The notes: generated by a model from the sequence alone, not told the origin. 64,000 bases of DNA from DASQEH01 sp038237745 (GCA_038237745.1 JBBRYJ010000001.1:558001-622000), one strand, 5' to 3'; shown: positions 8,883 through 17,545, counted from the first letter of the stretch. Program-made: numbers and translations.

Positions 8883-9714
8883 TCAGCCAGCGGCGGTCTT
8901 TCGTCCAATGGTGAAGGCGGGGAAGCCCGGTGGAGTTGGGACGGTGGCGATCTCCATCAGTCCGCTCCGGCGAAGGAGCTGCTGTGCCTGCTCGTAGTCC
9001 AGGGCCGTCCCCCCGTACGCGATGGTCTTGAGGCGGTTCAATGCATCGTCCAGCGGGTCACCGGCGAACTTGCCGTGCCCCATCGTCAACCAGCCGCCAG
9101 GGACCAACGCGTCGGCGACTCTCCGGACGCAATCGCGAAGGGCCTGCTCCGGAATGAACGGGGCGGGCATCCAGGCGAACGCGTACGTCTCCCTTTCATC
9201 CACCGTGCTGACGTCCTGCTCTCTGAGGATGACGCGGTCTCGGGCGGTGCTCTCGCTCACGTTCTTCGCGCCAAGCGCGAGCACGCGGGGGAGGACGTCG
9301 ATGCCTACTACCGTGATGTGCGGGTACTGCTTAGCCCAGAAAACGGCCATCGCCCCGACGCCGGTGCCGACATCCAGCACCCGGGGCTGGTCAACAGTGC
9401 CCAGGGGCTTCCGCCAGCCCCGGCAGGGCCAGGCCTTGCCGCGCTAGCTGCGCAGCTCCTTGCGCGCTGGCTCGGCCCTGCGCGAGCAGGGCCCCGTCGG
9501 ACTGGCTCGCCCACAGCTGCCCCTCGCTCCGGACGAGTGCGGCGACTTGAAGCGTGGACGCGGCCGTTTGTGACGCCACCACGTCGAGATCCAGTGGCCC
9601 GAGATCGGAGGATCTGTCGAGCTGCATGGTGCGAAGCACTTCCGCGGCCGCCGCTCGCGCCTGTGTGGAGCCGGAGCCACGGATCGCCATAATCAGCGCC
9701 GCTGTCGACCACAT
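8883..9714 (-). pseudogene. Class I SAM-dependent methyltransferase, frameshifted
   Basis: Two frames together make one methyltransferase. The upstream frame (from about 9714) contains LDLDVVASQTAASTLQVA and ends at a TGA at 9391 after GLAEAPGHC. The downstream frame reads TVDQPRVLDVGTGVGAMAVF, where VLDVGTGVGAMA is SAM-binding motif I, and continues to a stop at 8883. Removing one base near 9400-9403 joins them smoothly as GLAEAPGTVDQPRVLDVGTG. About 275 residues would result. The substrate is unknown. The start is uncertain because no good Shine-Dalgarno sequence precedes the ATG at 9714. Either the gene is dead or the base is a sequence error. Confidence 0.72.
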
Positions 9715-9896
9715 CGACTGGTGGCGGCACGAAGGAAATTTTCGAAACGCTCTTGGTTGGTGGGAGACATGAGCACAGCGTGCCGCAAACCACAGACTCG
9801 CGGGACGCGAAACCCGTAGCGGTCCAGCTCTTCAAGGACCGGGCTAAGCTAAGACTGCGCCGCGCGGTGCTCGTCCATCAAATGGTCGCAGGCGCG

Positions 9897-10065
9897 GCCG
9901 ACGAACCTCCGCACATGCCGCGATCCGAGCGCTGCGTCGGCAGCCGAGCAGGGTGATGACCACGGCGACCGGGACCATCACCGAGCCAGGACTATGCCGC
10001 AGCCATCATGAGCCAGATACGACCACCTCGACTGCACACCGCCCGCTCTAAGTAGCCGATGAGCG
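9897..10065. repeat. Island intergenic repeat, copy 1
   Basis: The core TGCCGCGATCCGAGCGCTGC begins at 9916. About 65 bp align almost fully with copy 4 (11808 onward), and about 150 bp align with copy 2 (10594 onward) at roughly 70 percent by eye. It lies between the frameshifted methyltransferase gene and the cupin gene. No perfect inverted repeat or integron attC core sequences are apparent. Confidence 0.55.
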
Positions 10066-10071
10066 GACTTC

Positions 10072-10536
10072 TCAGAGGGAGCGATCCGGAACTGGACCGA
10101 GGACCTCCATGTGACAACGGGCTGCGATCTCGCGCAGCAGTTCGGGAGTCACGGATCCTGTCTTTTGCACGGCGGCCATCTCCTCGAAGAACTCGGTCAT
10201 CGCGGCGGGCGAGAAGAGGTTCAACTTCTTGCCAGGCGTGTCCGACACCACCTTGAAGGTGTGCGGCGTGGCTCGTGGGACGTACACGAAGGTCCCCGCT
10301 GGGCAAAGAGTCTGGTGATCATCAATATACATCAAGTACTCGCCTTGAAGCACATAGAACGCCTCTGCCGCATCACGGTGCAGGTGAAGGGGTGGACCGC
10401 CCCCCGGTTCTGTGTGGTCTTGCATGAGAGTGAAATCGCCGTCTGTTTGAACCGACGTGGCGAGGACCGTGAGCCGGGTGTGGCCCAGATCCAGACGTGG
10501 CCGATCTTCCGGCGCAACAATGAATGCATGGGACAT
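10072..10536 (-). CDS. Cupin domain protein
   Basis: 154 residues in a single cupin fold. The first conserved motif is visible as PPLHLHRDAAEAFYVLQGE, with the His-x-His and Glu metal ligands, and the second as PRATPHTFKVVSD with the last His. This is a small single-domain cupin of the type often acting as a metal-dependent dioxygenase, isomerase or ligand-binding protein; the reaction cannot be told. The ATG at 10536 is preferred to one 18 codons upstream because GGAGGAG precedes it. It is in the opposite orientation to the neighbouring SnoaL genes and is bracketed by repeat copies 1 and 2. Confidence 0.8.
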   Translation of the reverse strand: MSHAFIVAPEDRPRLDLGHTRLTVLATSVQTDGDFTLMQDHTEPGGGPPLHLHRDAAEAFYVLQGEYLMYIDDHQTLCPAGTFVYVPRATPHTFKVVSDTPGKKLNLFSPAAMTEFFEEMAAVQKTGSVTPELLREIAARCHMEVLGPVPDRSL

Positions 10537-10576
10537 GATTGACAGGCTCCTCCTGCATGGTGGCGCTTCACAAGGG

Positions 10577-10745
10577 CAACCGGTAAGCACTCATCTGCCG
10601 CGATCCGATCATAGGTCCAACATCCGAGGCGGGTGATAAGCATTGAGGCCGGGGCAAACATCGACCCAGAACTATGCGCAGCCACGTGTGCGAGATGCGA
10701 CCAAGCTCAAGAGCACACCGTCCGCGCAGGCCGATGTGAGGTCGA
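10577..10745. repeat. Island intergenic repeat, copy 2
   Basis: The core CTGCCGCGATCCGA begins at 10595. Downstream blocks GGGTGAT, ACTATGCGCAGCCA and GAGCACACCG align with the corresponding blocks of copy 1, so the similarity spans about 150 bp, though diverged. It lies between the divergent cupin and SnoaL-like genes, so it may also carry their promoters. Confidence 0.5.
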
Positions 10746-10806
10746 GTGCCTCGGCGCATTGTCGAGTCGCGCGAGAGGTGCGAGCCTCCTCCAAGGGAGG
10801 TGCAAC

Positions 10807-11217
10807 ATGGACGACGGCGACCCGGTTGCTCTGGTGCTGAACTACATCGACGAGGTGCAGCGCGCGCGGGCGGGAGGCCCAACGGCCGATTGGGACGCGG
10901 TGCGGCAGCTCCTCGCTCCGAAGGTCGTGATCAAGATGGCCAGCCCGTGGACTGACGAGCCGTGGCGCGTCTTGTTCACCGGGGCCGATGCCGTCATCGA
11001 GAGACTGCAGGCACCGATCAACAGTGCCTCTGTGCTCACAACGGAGAACGGCAACGCGCAGCCTGCCGGAGACGACGTGATGATCGAGCAGATGTCGACC
11101 GTGACCGATCAGCGCGGTCGCCACGTCAGCATGATGTGTCACATCTTCACGGTGAAGGACGGCATCATCACGGGCGTCCGGGCCTACCGCAACGACAACG
11201 GTCTCCCGGCCGGCTGA
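10807..11217 (+). CDS. SnoaL-like / NTF2-fold protein
   Basis: 136 residues. The order of an N-terminal helix (DPVALVLNYIDEVQRA), a variable middle and a C-terminal strand set ending HIFTVKDGIITGVRAYRND is that of SnoaL-like proteins, small NTF2-fold domains that act as polyketide cyclases, isomerases or binding proteins. The ATG at 10807 follows GGGAGGTGCAAC, a strong ribosome-binding site, so the longer frame upstream is not used. No polyketide synthase is nearby. It is an accessory gene of the island, and its substrate is unknown. Confidence 0.72.
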   Translation: MDDGDPVALVLNYIDEVQRARAGGPTADWDAVRQLLAPKVVIKMASPWTDEPWRVLFTGADAVIERLQAPINSASVLTTENGNAQPAGDDVMIEQMSTVTDQRGRHVSMMCHIFTVKDGIITGVRAYRNDNGLPAG

Positions 11218-11224
11218 CGAACAT

Positions 11225-11300
11225 GACGACGTCCGTATCTGCCGCAGATAGCGTGCCGCTCCGCGGCCTTACCCGGATCTGCGATTCGCTATGTCCGGTT
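11225..11300. repeat. Island intergenic repeat, copy 3 (diverged)
   Basis: Starts with ACGTCCGTATCTGCCGCAGA, matching the leading block of the other copies (CCG, then TCTGCCGC), and then diverges. Internal inverted pairs GCAGAT/ATCTGC and ATAGCG/CGCTAT are present. It sits between the intact and the interrupted SnoaL-like genes. The assignment to the repeat family is weaker than for copies 1, 2 and 4. Confidence 0.3.
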
Positions 11301-11346
11301 GGGCACCGGTCTCGGCTCATGGGCGATTCATGGAAGCATGCGACTC

Positions 11347-11763
11347 ATGGCCGACGAGGTTCTGAGAGAGTTCGTTCGTACCTACCTCCAGCGAGTTGTC
11401 AATGAGCGGGACTTAACCGCTGTCGACGACATGGTGTCGGCTGACTAGCTGGGCAGCGGGCCGGGTTGGCCCAGCGACCGCGACGGCTTGCGAGCGTTCT
11501 ACCAGTCGCAGGCAACTCTGCGTCCGGACTGGCATATCGACGTACGGGAGACCGTTGAAGTAGGTGAGTGGGTCGCGGTTCGCGCCCATGCGCGAGGGAC
11601 AGTGGCTCGCAACGAGCGTGGGGCCGGGCTGCAGACCCCGTTCCTCAAGGCCGTTGATTGGCTGGCCGTGTATCGCGTGGTGAACGGGGTCATTGTCGAG
11701 ACGCGGCTTCTGTCCGCGATCGAGGGCAATGACCAGGTCGATCGGGATGCCGCCGGAGGATGA
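11347..11763 (+). pseudogene. SnoaL-like protein interrupted by an in-frame TAG
   Basis: A continuous frame from ATG 11347 to TGA 11763 would give 138 residues but has TAG at 11446-11448 (codon 34). The N-terminal part reads MADEVLREFVRTYLQRVVNE and the part after the stop includes DGLRAFYQSQATLRPDW and AVDWLAVYRVVNGVIVETR, a normal SnoaL/ester-cyclase-like pattern (WLAVYRVVNGVIVE). Both halves keep coding character, so the stop is recent or a base-call error. It is tandem with the intact SnoaL-like gene but too diverged by eye to be a recent duplicate. Confidence 0.65.
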
Positions 11764-11794
11764 CCGTCCAGACCTCAGAGTCGCCATCGCCCGA

Positions 11795-11882
11795 CCAATG
11801 TCCGCTTCTGCCGCGATCCGAGCGCTGCGTCGGGCAGCCGAGCCGGGTGATGAACACTGCGATCGGGACAAGCTCTTGAGCC
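11795..11882. repeat. Island intergenic repeat, copy 4
   Basis: TGCCGCGATCCGAGCGCTGC at 11810 is identical to the core of copy 1. The match continues with one indel and few changes through GGGTGATGA and GCGATCGGGAC. It lies after the interrupted SnoaL-like gene, so each of the three small cargo genes is bracketed by copies. Confidence 0.55.
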
Positions 11883-12020
11883 ATTACCTCTTGTGAAGGA
11901 GTCGTCACCAGTTCGTCGAGCGCGCTTAGCTTGGGATGCCTTGTGTCACCCGGCAGCATGGGCGTTATGTGTGATGTTCTGAAGTGTGACCAGTAGTCTG
12001 GACACGGGATCGTCCTCACG

Positions 12021-12300
12021 GTGCAGGAAAGTCCTCGCCGGGTGGAGGCAGCGGTTTGCGCCGACCACGCCGTAGCAATCCAAGAAGGAAGCCCGTGGCG
12101 CTACCACCAGAACGACCACGTCATCTACATGGGGGCGGACCTCGAAGCCGAGGGATGGCTCCGGGTCACCGAAGTTTCGGTCACGGAGTCGATCGACTGG
12201 CTCGGCAACGTACCCGGCATCGAACCAGACGCCCCCGTCGTCACGTTCGAGTGCGAAACCATCACCGGACAACTGCATGAACCTGTCCCGGCAGGACCGA
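12021..12300 (+). other. Possible truncated coding sequence
   Basis: From a GTG at 12021 the frame shows strong third-position G/C bias and protein-like sequence (WRYHQNDHVIYMGADLEAEG, WLGNVPGIEPDAPVV) for about 90 codons. It then runs on through GC-rich DNA to 12701 with no further protein character and opposite a better candidate on the other strand. It may be the remnant of a gene cut when cargo was rearranged. No family recognised. Confidence 0.25.
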
Positions 12301-12756
12301 TCGAATCTGTCCGAACCAAAGCCCACCCGGCCCTAAACCTTGGGCCTCGCGCACCCGGTCCGCGTCGACCCACTCGAGGTGGCGTGCGCCGACCGCGACG
12401 GTGTAGCAGACGAACCCGAGCCAACCGACACCGTCGCGGCGCCACGCGCGGAGCTGGCCGGGGTGCCAGCGGTCGTCGCGGCGCACCAGGACGAGCTTCG
12501 GCGGGTGGACGAGTCGCATGTGCCAGCGTAGGTCTGTCCACAGACAACGCATCCCAGCTGCGGTTGCGCCTGCTACGACCAGCGGGCGCACGGCCTTCCG
12601 AGCCCTCCACTCCAGGATCAGAGCCCAATAGTGCTGAGTCGCCACCCGCCACCAGAACCGGGCCCGCCAAACAGCCCCCGGCAGAAGCCTGCTTAGCTTA
12701 GAGCCCCTCGACGAGATCAAACGCAGCCGCGAGAAAGGCTCCGGCCGTTCGAGCAT
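12262..12756 (-). CDS. Hypothetical protein, Trp/Arg-rich
   Basis: Up to 164 residues. The central part, LVLVRRDDRWHPGQLRAWRRD followed by a GWLGFVCYTVAVG stretch and LEWVDADRVREA, has the look of a small conserved actinobacterial protein seen on plasmids and islands, but I cannot name a family. The start is uncertain: no ribosome-binding site precedes the ATG at 12756, and an internal ATG (residue 68) precedes the conserved-looking core. The last 26 residues extend beyond the conserved-looking core. Confidence 0.45.
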   Translation of the reverse strand: MLERPEPFSRLRLISSRGSKLSRLLPGAVWRARFWWRVATQHYWALILEWRARKAVRPLVVAGATAAGMRCLWTDLRWHMRLVHPPKLVLVRRDDRWHPGQLRAWRRDGVGWLGFVCYTVAVGARHLEWVDADRVREAQGLGPGGLWFGQIRSVLPGQVHAVVR

Positions 12757-12827
12757 CTAAGGCCCACAGGCATTGTCTTGACGCCGGAGCCGCGAGAGGG
12801 TGTGAAGATCACTCACAAGGAGCCTTC

Positions 12828-13940
12828 ATGCCCACTGCCTCCACCCGAGTCTCCGTCCGCCTCTTGAGCGTCGCGCTCGGCTCGGTCACCGCCCTGACCC
12901 TCGTCGGGACGACGGCCCACGCAGGGTCGAAAATCGTGATCGCCGGGACTCAAGGACCCGACTACCTCGTCGGCACGAACGCCGACGAGAAGTTCTACGC
13001 CAAGGCGGGTGACGACGTTGTGCACGCCGCCGGCGGCAGCGACGCAGTCATTGCGCATGCCGGGAACGATCTGCTGTGGGGCGGCTCAGGGAACGACGGG
13101 CTGTTGGGCGAGCTCGGTCACGATGTCCTTCATGGTGGCCCAGGAGACGACTCCTTGGTGCTGCAGGGTCATGACACCGCCTTCGGCGGACCCGGGAACG
13201 ACGGGTTCTACGTCCAAGAGCCCGGCGGCGGCGAGGTTTACGGCGGCAACGGCAACGACAACCTCTCTGTGAGTGCCGGCCGCTGGCTGCTGCGCGGTGG
13301 CGCGGGCGACGACGTGATGCGGAGCGAGTCCAGTCGTCGGATGCGCGACGTCGGGGGCGTCGGCAACGACCAGATCACCTTCAGCGGGGGCCCTGGCAAG
13401 GCGTTCGGAGGCGCGGGGGACGACGCGCTGACGGCAAACGCAGGGAGCACCGCGACCCTGCACGGCGGAGCGGGGAACGACGTCATCGACGCTTGGGGTG
13501 GCGGGGATCCCTACGACGTGCCCAACCGCACCGTGTGTGGCGACGGCACCGACACGGTCTACCTCGATCCCACCGACCCCGTCCGCGCCGACTGCGAGAC
13601 GGTCTTCGTGACCTTCCTCGGCACTGAGGGCGACGACAATGTCGACGGCACGCCGTACAACGACTTCGTCGACGCCGAACAGGGCGGCGGCGACACGGTG
13701 CGAACCTACGCCGGTGACGATTTCGTCGTGCTCAACAACCAGCACGACAGCGCAGCCGACACCGTCGACCTCGGATCCGGTGACGACCAGCTCAACGCCT
13801 GGCAGAGCCCGGCGATCGTCACCTTCGTGTGCGGACCCGGCAACGACACGGTGCGCGTCGACCCTAACGACGTGGTCGCCGACGACTGCGAGACAGTCAT
13901 CTATCCCGGAGGCCAGGTGCGCTCCTCGGGTCCCGCCTAG
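12828..13940 (+). CDS. Secreted RTX-type calcium-binding repeat protein
   Basis: 370 residues. An N-terminal signal peptide (basic start, hydrophobic LLSVALGSVTALTLVGTTAHA, likely cut after residue 32) is followed by repeated Gly/Asp-rich nonapeptides such as GGSGNDGLL, GGPGDDSLV, GGAGDDVMR and GGAGNDVID, the calcium-binding beta-roll of RTX proteins. Two blocks near the C-terminus share a Cys-containing unit (RADCETVF and ADDCETVIYPGG). There is no enzymatic domain, so a surface, matrix or adhesion role is only a guess. Export appears Sec-dependent rather than type I. AAGGAG precedes the ATG, and TTGACG at 12778 may be a -35 element. A 10-bp hairpin follows the gene. Confidence 0.85.
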   Translation: MPTASTRVSVRLLSVALGSVTALTLVGTTAHAGSKIVIAGTQGPDYLVGTNADEKFYAKAGDDVVHAAGGSDAVIAHAGNDLLWGGSGNDGLLGELGHDVLHGGPGDDSLVLQGHDTAFGGPGNDGFYVQEPGGGEVYGGNGNDNLSVSAGRWLLRGGAGDDVMRSESSRRMRDVGGVGNDQITFSGGPGKAFGGAGDDALTANAGSTATLHGGAGNDVIDAWGGGDPYDVPNRTVCGDGTDTVYLDPTDPVRADCETVFVTFLGTEGDDNVDGTPYNDFVDAEQGGGDTVRTYAGDDFVVLNNQHDSAADTVDLGSGDDQLNAWQSPAIVTFVCGPGNDTVRVDPNDVVADDCETVIYPGGQVRSSGPA

Positions 13941-14007
13941 AAAACACCTTTGAGGCCCGGCAGGTGGTGCCTCTCTGCTCGCCATCGGTAGGCCTTGGTT
14001 GTTGCGC

Positions 14008-14042
14008 CGACCAGCCGGGAGCTGTTTCTCTGCGGCTGGTCG
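14008..14042. terminator. Hairpin terminator after the RTX gene
   Basis: Perfect 10-bp inverted repeat CGACCAGCCG (14008-14017) and CGGCTGGTCG (14033-14042) with a 15-nt loop, 68 bp after the RTX stop codon. No U-tract. Confidence 0.55.
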
Positions 14043-14165
14043 ACGCGGCGGCGCAGGTCAGGTCATCGCGCGGAAAGGAGTTTACGCGCTCTCCCACCTT
14101 CGGCCCTCGTCGTCACTCATGAGCGGAAGCACGACGATGGGTGACGTTGACGCCGCAGCCTCCGG

Positions 14166-14453
14166 TCAAAATGTAGTGGCCCACCGCGGGCAGTCAGTTT
14201 CGAGTTGGGCGGCGATCTCGCCGACCTCGGCTAGCATCTCCTCGAGTCGTGCGTCGTCTGGTTCTCGGATTGAGTACCGCTCGGTGCCGCCGGCATCCAG
14301 GGTTGCTGCGGCTCCGGCGCGTCGTGTTGTGAACTGTCGGTGGTGGGGGTCATGCTCTTTGTAGCGGACACCTTCATATAACAAGTGAGTGGGTATATCC
14401 CGGGAGTCGGCTCCCCACCCTGGCCAGAGGCCATCTACAGAACGCCGTTTCAA
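14166..14453 (-). CDS. Small hypothetical protein
   Basis: 95 residues from a TTG. The C-terminal half (REPDDARLEEMLAEVGEIAA) is acidic, probably helical and has G/C-biased third positions, so it reads as genuine coding sequence. The N-terminal half is less convincing and the start is not supported by a ribosome-binding site. No family recognised. It is divergent from the replication gene, a position often used by small regulators of such elements, but no helix-turn-helix is visible. Confidence 0.33.
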   Translation of the reverse strand: MKRRSVDGLWPGWGADSRDIPTHLLYEGVRYKEHDPHHRQFTTRRAGAAATLDAGGTERYSIREPDDARLEEMLAEVGEIAAQLETDCPRWATTF

Positions 14454-14636
14454 GACACGAACTGAGCAGCATCGTCCGCGCAGTTGGTTTGTTATGTCTT
14501 GGCGGCGTTCGTGATTCCCCCGCCGTCGAGGCGTTCAGCAGCTCCGGCAGGATCTCGGTTTCCCCTAGACGGGGTGTGCCGCGCGGAGGGGATCACACTT
14601 AGCCGCGTGGCACACCCTTTGGGGTGGTGAGAACCG

Positions 14637-16203
14637 TGAGTACCCAGACCCAGCATGCGGTCCACGACACCCTGCCTGCCCTGCTCCCACTGTTTTCCCA
14701 GGGTTCAGTGAAAGCGCGCCGCTGGATCTGCCGCCGCTGACCGCGCGGGTCGAGAGGCAGATCGGCGGCCTGCTGGTCTCTGGTGACTTCGACGCCTGGT
14801 CCGAGGCGCTGGCCCGGGTCGGGAACTGCGTCAAGCCGATCCGGCTGCACGGCTTCTCGGAGAGGGTCGACACAAGTACCGGCGAGATCGTCGGCTCCTA
14901 CAGCAGCGCGAGTGAGTCGCTCGGGGTTACTCACATTCGGTGCGGGAACCGTCGTGCCGAGGTGTGTCCGTCGTGTTCTCGGTTGTACGCCGCGGACATG
15001 TTCCACCTGATCCGTGCTGGTGTCAGCGGCGGCAAGACGGTCCCGGAGACGGTCGCGGACAACCCGCTGGTCTTTGCCACCGTCACCGCGCCGTCGTTCG
15101 GGACCGTGCATGGTCGCCGTGACGACGACGCCCGCTGCCACCCGGTCAGCCGAGGGCGGCGGTTCTGCCTGCATGGCCGCTTCGTGACCTGCCAGGCGGT
15201 GCATGCTCAAGCCGACGACCCACTGTTGGGGCAGCCGTTGTGCCCGGACTGCTACGACTACGCCTCCCATGCGGTGTGGCAGTGGTGGGCACCGGACTTG
15301 TGGCGCCGGTTCACCATCGCCCTACGACGCCTGGTCGCCCACACCGTCGGCGTTCCAGCCCCCCGGCTGGGTGAGGTGGCGACGGTGCAGTACGCCAAGG
15401 TCGCCGAGTACCAGCTGCGCGGCGTTGTCCACTTCCACGCCCTGGTCCGCCTCGACGGCCCCCGCACCGCATCGGGGTTCGCACCCGCCCCGGTCAGTAT
15501 CGACGCAGAGATGCTCGCCGCCCTGGTCCGCGACGCCGCCGTGTCGGTGCGGCTGACCGTGCCCGGCGTCGACACCGACGACCCGACCAGGGTGCTGGCG
15601 TTCGGCCGACAGCTCGACACCCGGCCCGTGAACACAAGTCGCCGCACCGACGACCCGGACCGCTGCCTCACCGCGGAGCAGGTCGCCGGCTACCTGGCCA
15701 AGTACGCCACAAAGTCCGCCGACGACAGCAGCGTCACCGCCAACCCTCACCACCAGCGGATCCGGTCCACCACCCGCCACCTCGCTCGACGGGCGCGCGC
15801 TGCGTCGCCCAACCACGACGAGGGGCCCTACGAGCTACTCGACAAGTGGGTGCACATGCTCGGGTTCCGCGGCCACTTCGCGTCCAAGTCCCGCCGCTAC
15901 TCCGTCACCCTCAGCGCCCTCCGACGTGCCCGCTGTAGAGCCCAAGCCCTGATCGCCGAATCCCGTAACACCGGGCGACCGCTGGACCTGGCCGCGCTCG
16001 AGGCCGACCTCCTCGCCGACGACGACACTGACACCACCCTCGTCATCGGCCACTGGCAGTACGCCGGCAGCGGCTGGGCCACCGAAGCCCAAACCGTCCT
16101 CGCCACCGCAGCCGCCGCACGAGCACGCGAATACGCCCAATGGAAAGCACAGCAACGCAGACCAACTCCAGGAGGGCAACCGGCAGAAAGGACAAGGCGA
16201 TGA
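14637..16203 (+). CDS. repSA: Replication initiator protein RepSA-like, N-terminal frameshift
   Basis: The main frame encodes a RepSA-type rolling-circle initiator. Visible are a zinc-ligand Cys cluster (RCGNRRAEVCPSCSRLYAAD), FATVTAPSFG, the HUH-like GVVHFHALVRLDG and the later VAGYLAKYATKS. That frame has no ATG, GTG or TTG between the stop at 14566 and the GTG at 14962, yet homologous-looking sequence (GDFDAWSEALARVGNCVKPI) extends upstream of 14962. The likely start is GTG 14637 (after GGTGAG), in another frame, and a single missing base between about 14690 and 14740 would join them. The gene drives replication of the excised element. Its stop overlaps xis by ATGA. It is either an indel error or a damaged gene. 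Confidence 0.8.
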
Positions 16204-16409
16204 GAAAAAACAATGAGACCGCCGACAATGCGGGGCTTCCGAAGATGTTGAACTCGACGCAGGTCGCCCAGGCGCTCGGTGTCAACCCGTCCACGTTAAG
16301 TCGCTGGCGCGCTCAGGGGATCGGGCCGCGCGTCTACTGGCTGGCCAAGTCGTGTCCGCGCTACCTCGAGGAAGACGTCATCGACTGGCTCGATCGGAAC
16401 GCGGCATGA
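16200..16409 (+). CDS. xis: Excisionase / helix-turn-helix DNA-binding protein (Xis)
   Basis: 69 residues starting at the ATG that overlaps the repSA stop. LNSTQVAQALGVNPSTLSRW is a MerR/Xis-type winged helix-turn-helix, followed by the short wing and YLEEDVIDWLDRNA, as in the excisionases of pSAM2-like elements. The role would be to direct the integrase toward excision by bending att DNA. Its stop overlaps the int start by ATGA, so rep, xis and int are translated together. Confidence 0.85.
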   Translation: MRKNNETADNAGLPKMLNSTQVAQALGVNPSTLSRWRAQGIGPRVYWLAKSCPRYLEEDVIDWLDRNAA

Positions 16410-17485
16410 CCGTCCGAAAGACCTCGGGTGGTCGGTGGCGCGGGGTCGTGAAGTCCGGGCGCGAGCAGGTGTCCAGCAAGACGTTCGACACCCGAGGACA
16501 AGCCAACTCCTGGGTGGTTCGCGAACGAGCAGCCCTGGCCGGAGGTGTAGATCCCCGTGCGGGCAGGCGCACCGTTCGTCTGTTGTTGCCTGAGTGGCTG
16601 GCGGAGCGGGAGCACTCCGTGTCACGAAAGACGTACATATCAGACTCGTCCCTGCGCAGACTGACGCCGCCGGCTCTGGCCGCCCTGCACATCGGCGTCG
16701 TGACGGACCGCGAGGTCACCCACGCCCTTATTGCCTTAAACAAGTCCGGGCTGGCCGAGTCATCGGTGAGGCGGTTCCGGGCCTCGCTCTCGGCATTCTT
16801 CGGCTGGGCGGTCCGTGAGCGGCTGATCGTCTCCAACCCAGTGACCGGGACGCGAGTCCCCAAGGGTCGCGGGGTGCGCGCAGTGATCCGGCCGTTCACG
16901 GAGGACGAGCTGGAGTTGTTTCACGCGGCGGTGTCGGCTCGGGACCAACGGCTGGCCGACGTTCTGCTGGTCGCTGCGTGGACGGGGTTGCGGTGGTCGG
17001 AACTGCGGGAGGTGCGGGTACGAGACTTTGCCCGCCTCCCGATGCCGGTGCTCTTCATCAGCCGGGCAGCGCCTGAGGGTGTGGAGGCGAAGTCAACTAA
17101 GTCGGGCAAGGACCGCCGGGTGCCGGTAGCAGACCGGGTGCTGCCGATCCTGCAAGTATGTGCGAAGGGCAGGGGTGCCGATGATCTGCTGTTTACCACC
17201 AGCACAGGACACAAGCTGCATGCCTCACCGGTCAAGCGTTCGGTGGCCTGGTCGACGGTCGCAGCGGGTCGTCGGATCCATGACCTGCGGCACACTGCTG
17301 CCTGTATGTGGCTCGCCCGGGGAGTCGACCCCGTGACGATACAGGCGTGGCTGGGGCACGAGTCAATCGCCACGACCAACATCTATCTGCATCACCTCGG
17401 ATCTTCCGCCGATCGCGCCGGATTGGACCGTCTCAACACTCGGGGGGGCGCCGGGGGTGCGCGGGAGGGACGGACCGGCGAATGA
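16406..17485 (+). CDS. int: Tyrosine site-specific integrase
   Basis: 359 residues from the ATG overlapping the xis stop. The N-terminus has the short AP2-like arm-binding pattern, then a SAM-like core-binding domain (about residues 75-160). The catalytic domain shows Arg in TGLRWSELREV, Lys near SGKDRRVPV, HDLRHTA (His-x-x-Arg), GHESIATT and the nucleophile Tyr in IYLHHLG, so all active-site residues are present. It should recombine attP with the 3' half of tRNA-Thr. The gene ends 60 bp from the intact attachment site. Nothing suggests inactivation. Confidence 0.93.
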   Translation: MTVRKTSGGRWRGVVKSGREQVSSKTFDTRGQANSWVVRERAALAGGVDPRAGRRTVRLLLPEWLAEREHSVSRKTYISDSSLRRLTPPALAALHIGVVTDREVTHALIALNKSGLAESSVRRFRASLSAFFGWAVRERLIVSNPVTGTRVPKGRGVRAVIRPFTEDELELFHAAVSARDQRLADVLLVAAWTGLRWSELREVRVRDFARLPMPVLFISRAAPEGVEAKSTKSGKDRRVPVADRVLPILQVCAKGRGADDLLFTTSTGHKLHASPVKRSVAWSTVAAGRRIHDLRHTAACMWLARGVDPVTIQAWLGHESIATTNIYLHHLGSSADRAGLDRLNTRGGAGGAREGRTGE

Positions 17486-17545
17486 CACGGATGGGACGCT
17501 CTGGCTCCGAGTATGTTGGCCCAGGTCAGAGGGCTTTTCGGTCTG

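Noticed and set aside
8718..9692. 324-codon plus-strand open frame
   Set aside because: It lies opposite the methyltransferase, whose SAM-binding motif is clear; the plus-strand translation has no domain character.
9897..11882. Integron attC sites and an integron
   Set aside because: The repeats lack paired RYYYAAC and GTTRRRY core sequences (a single GTTGGGC near 11298 has no partner), and the only integrase is a tRNA-targeting phage-type enzyme.
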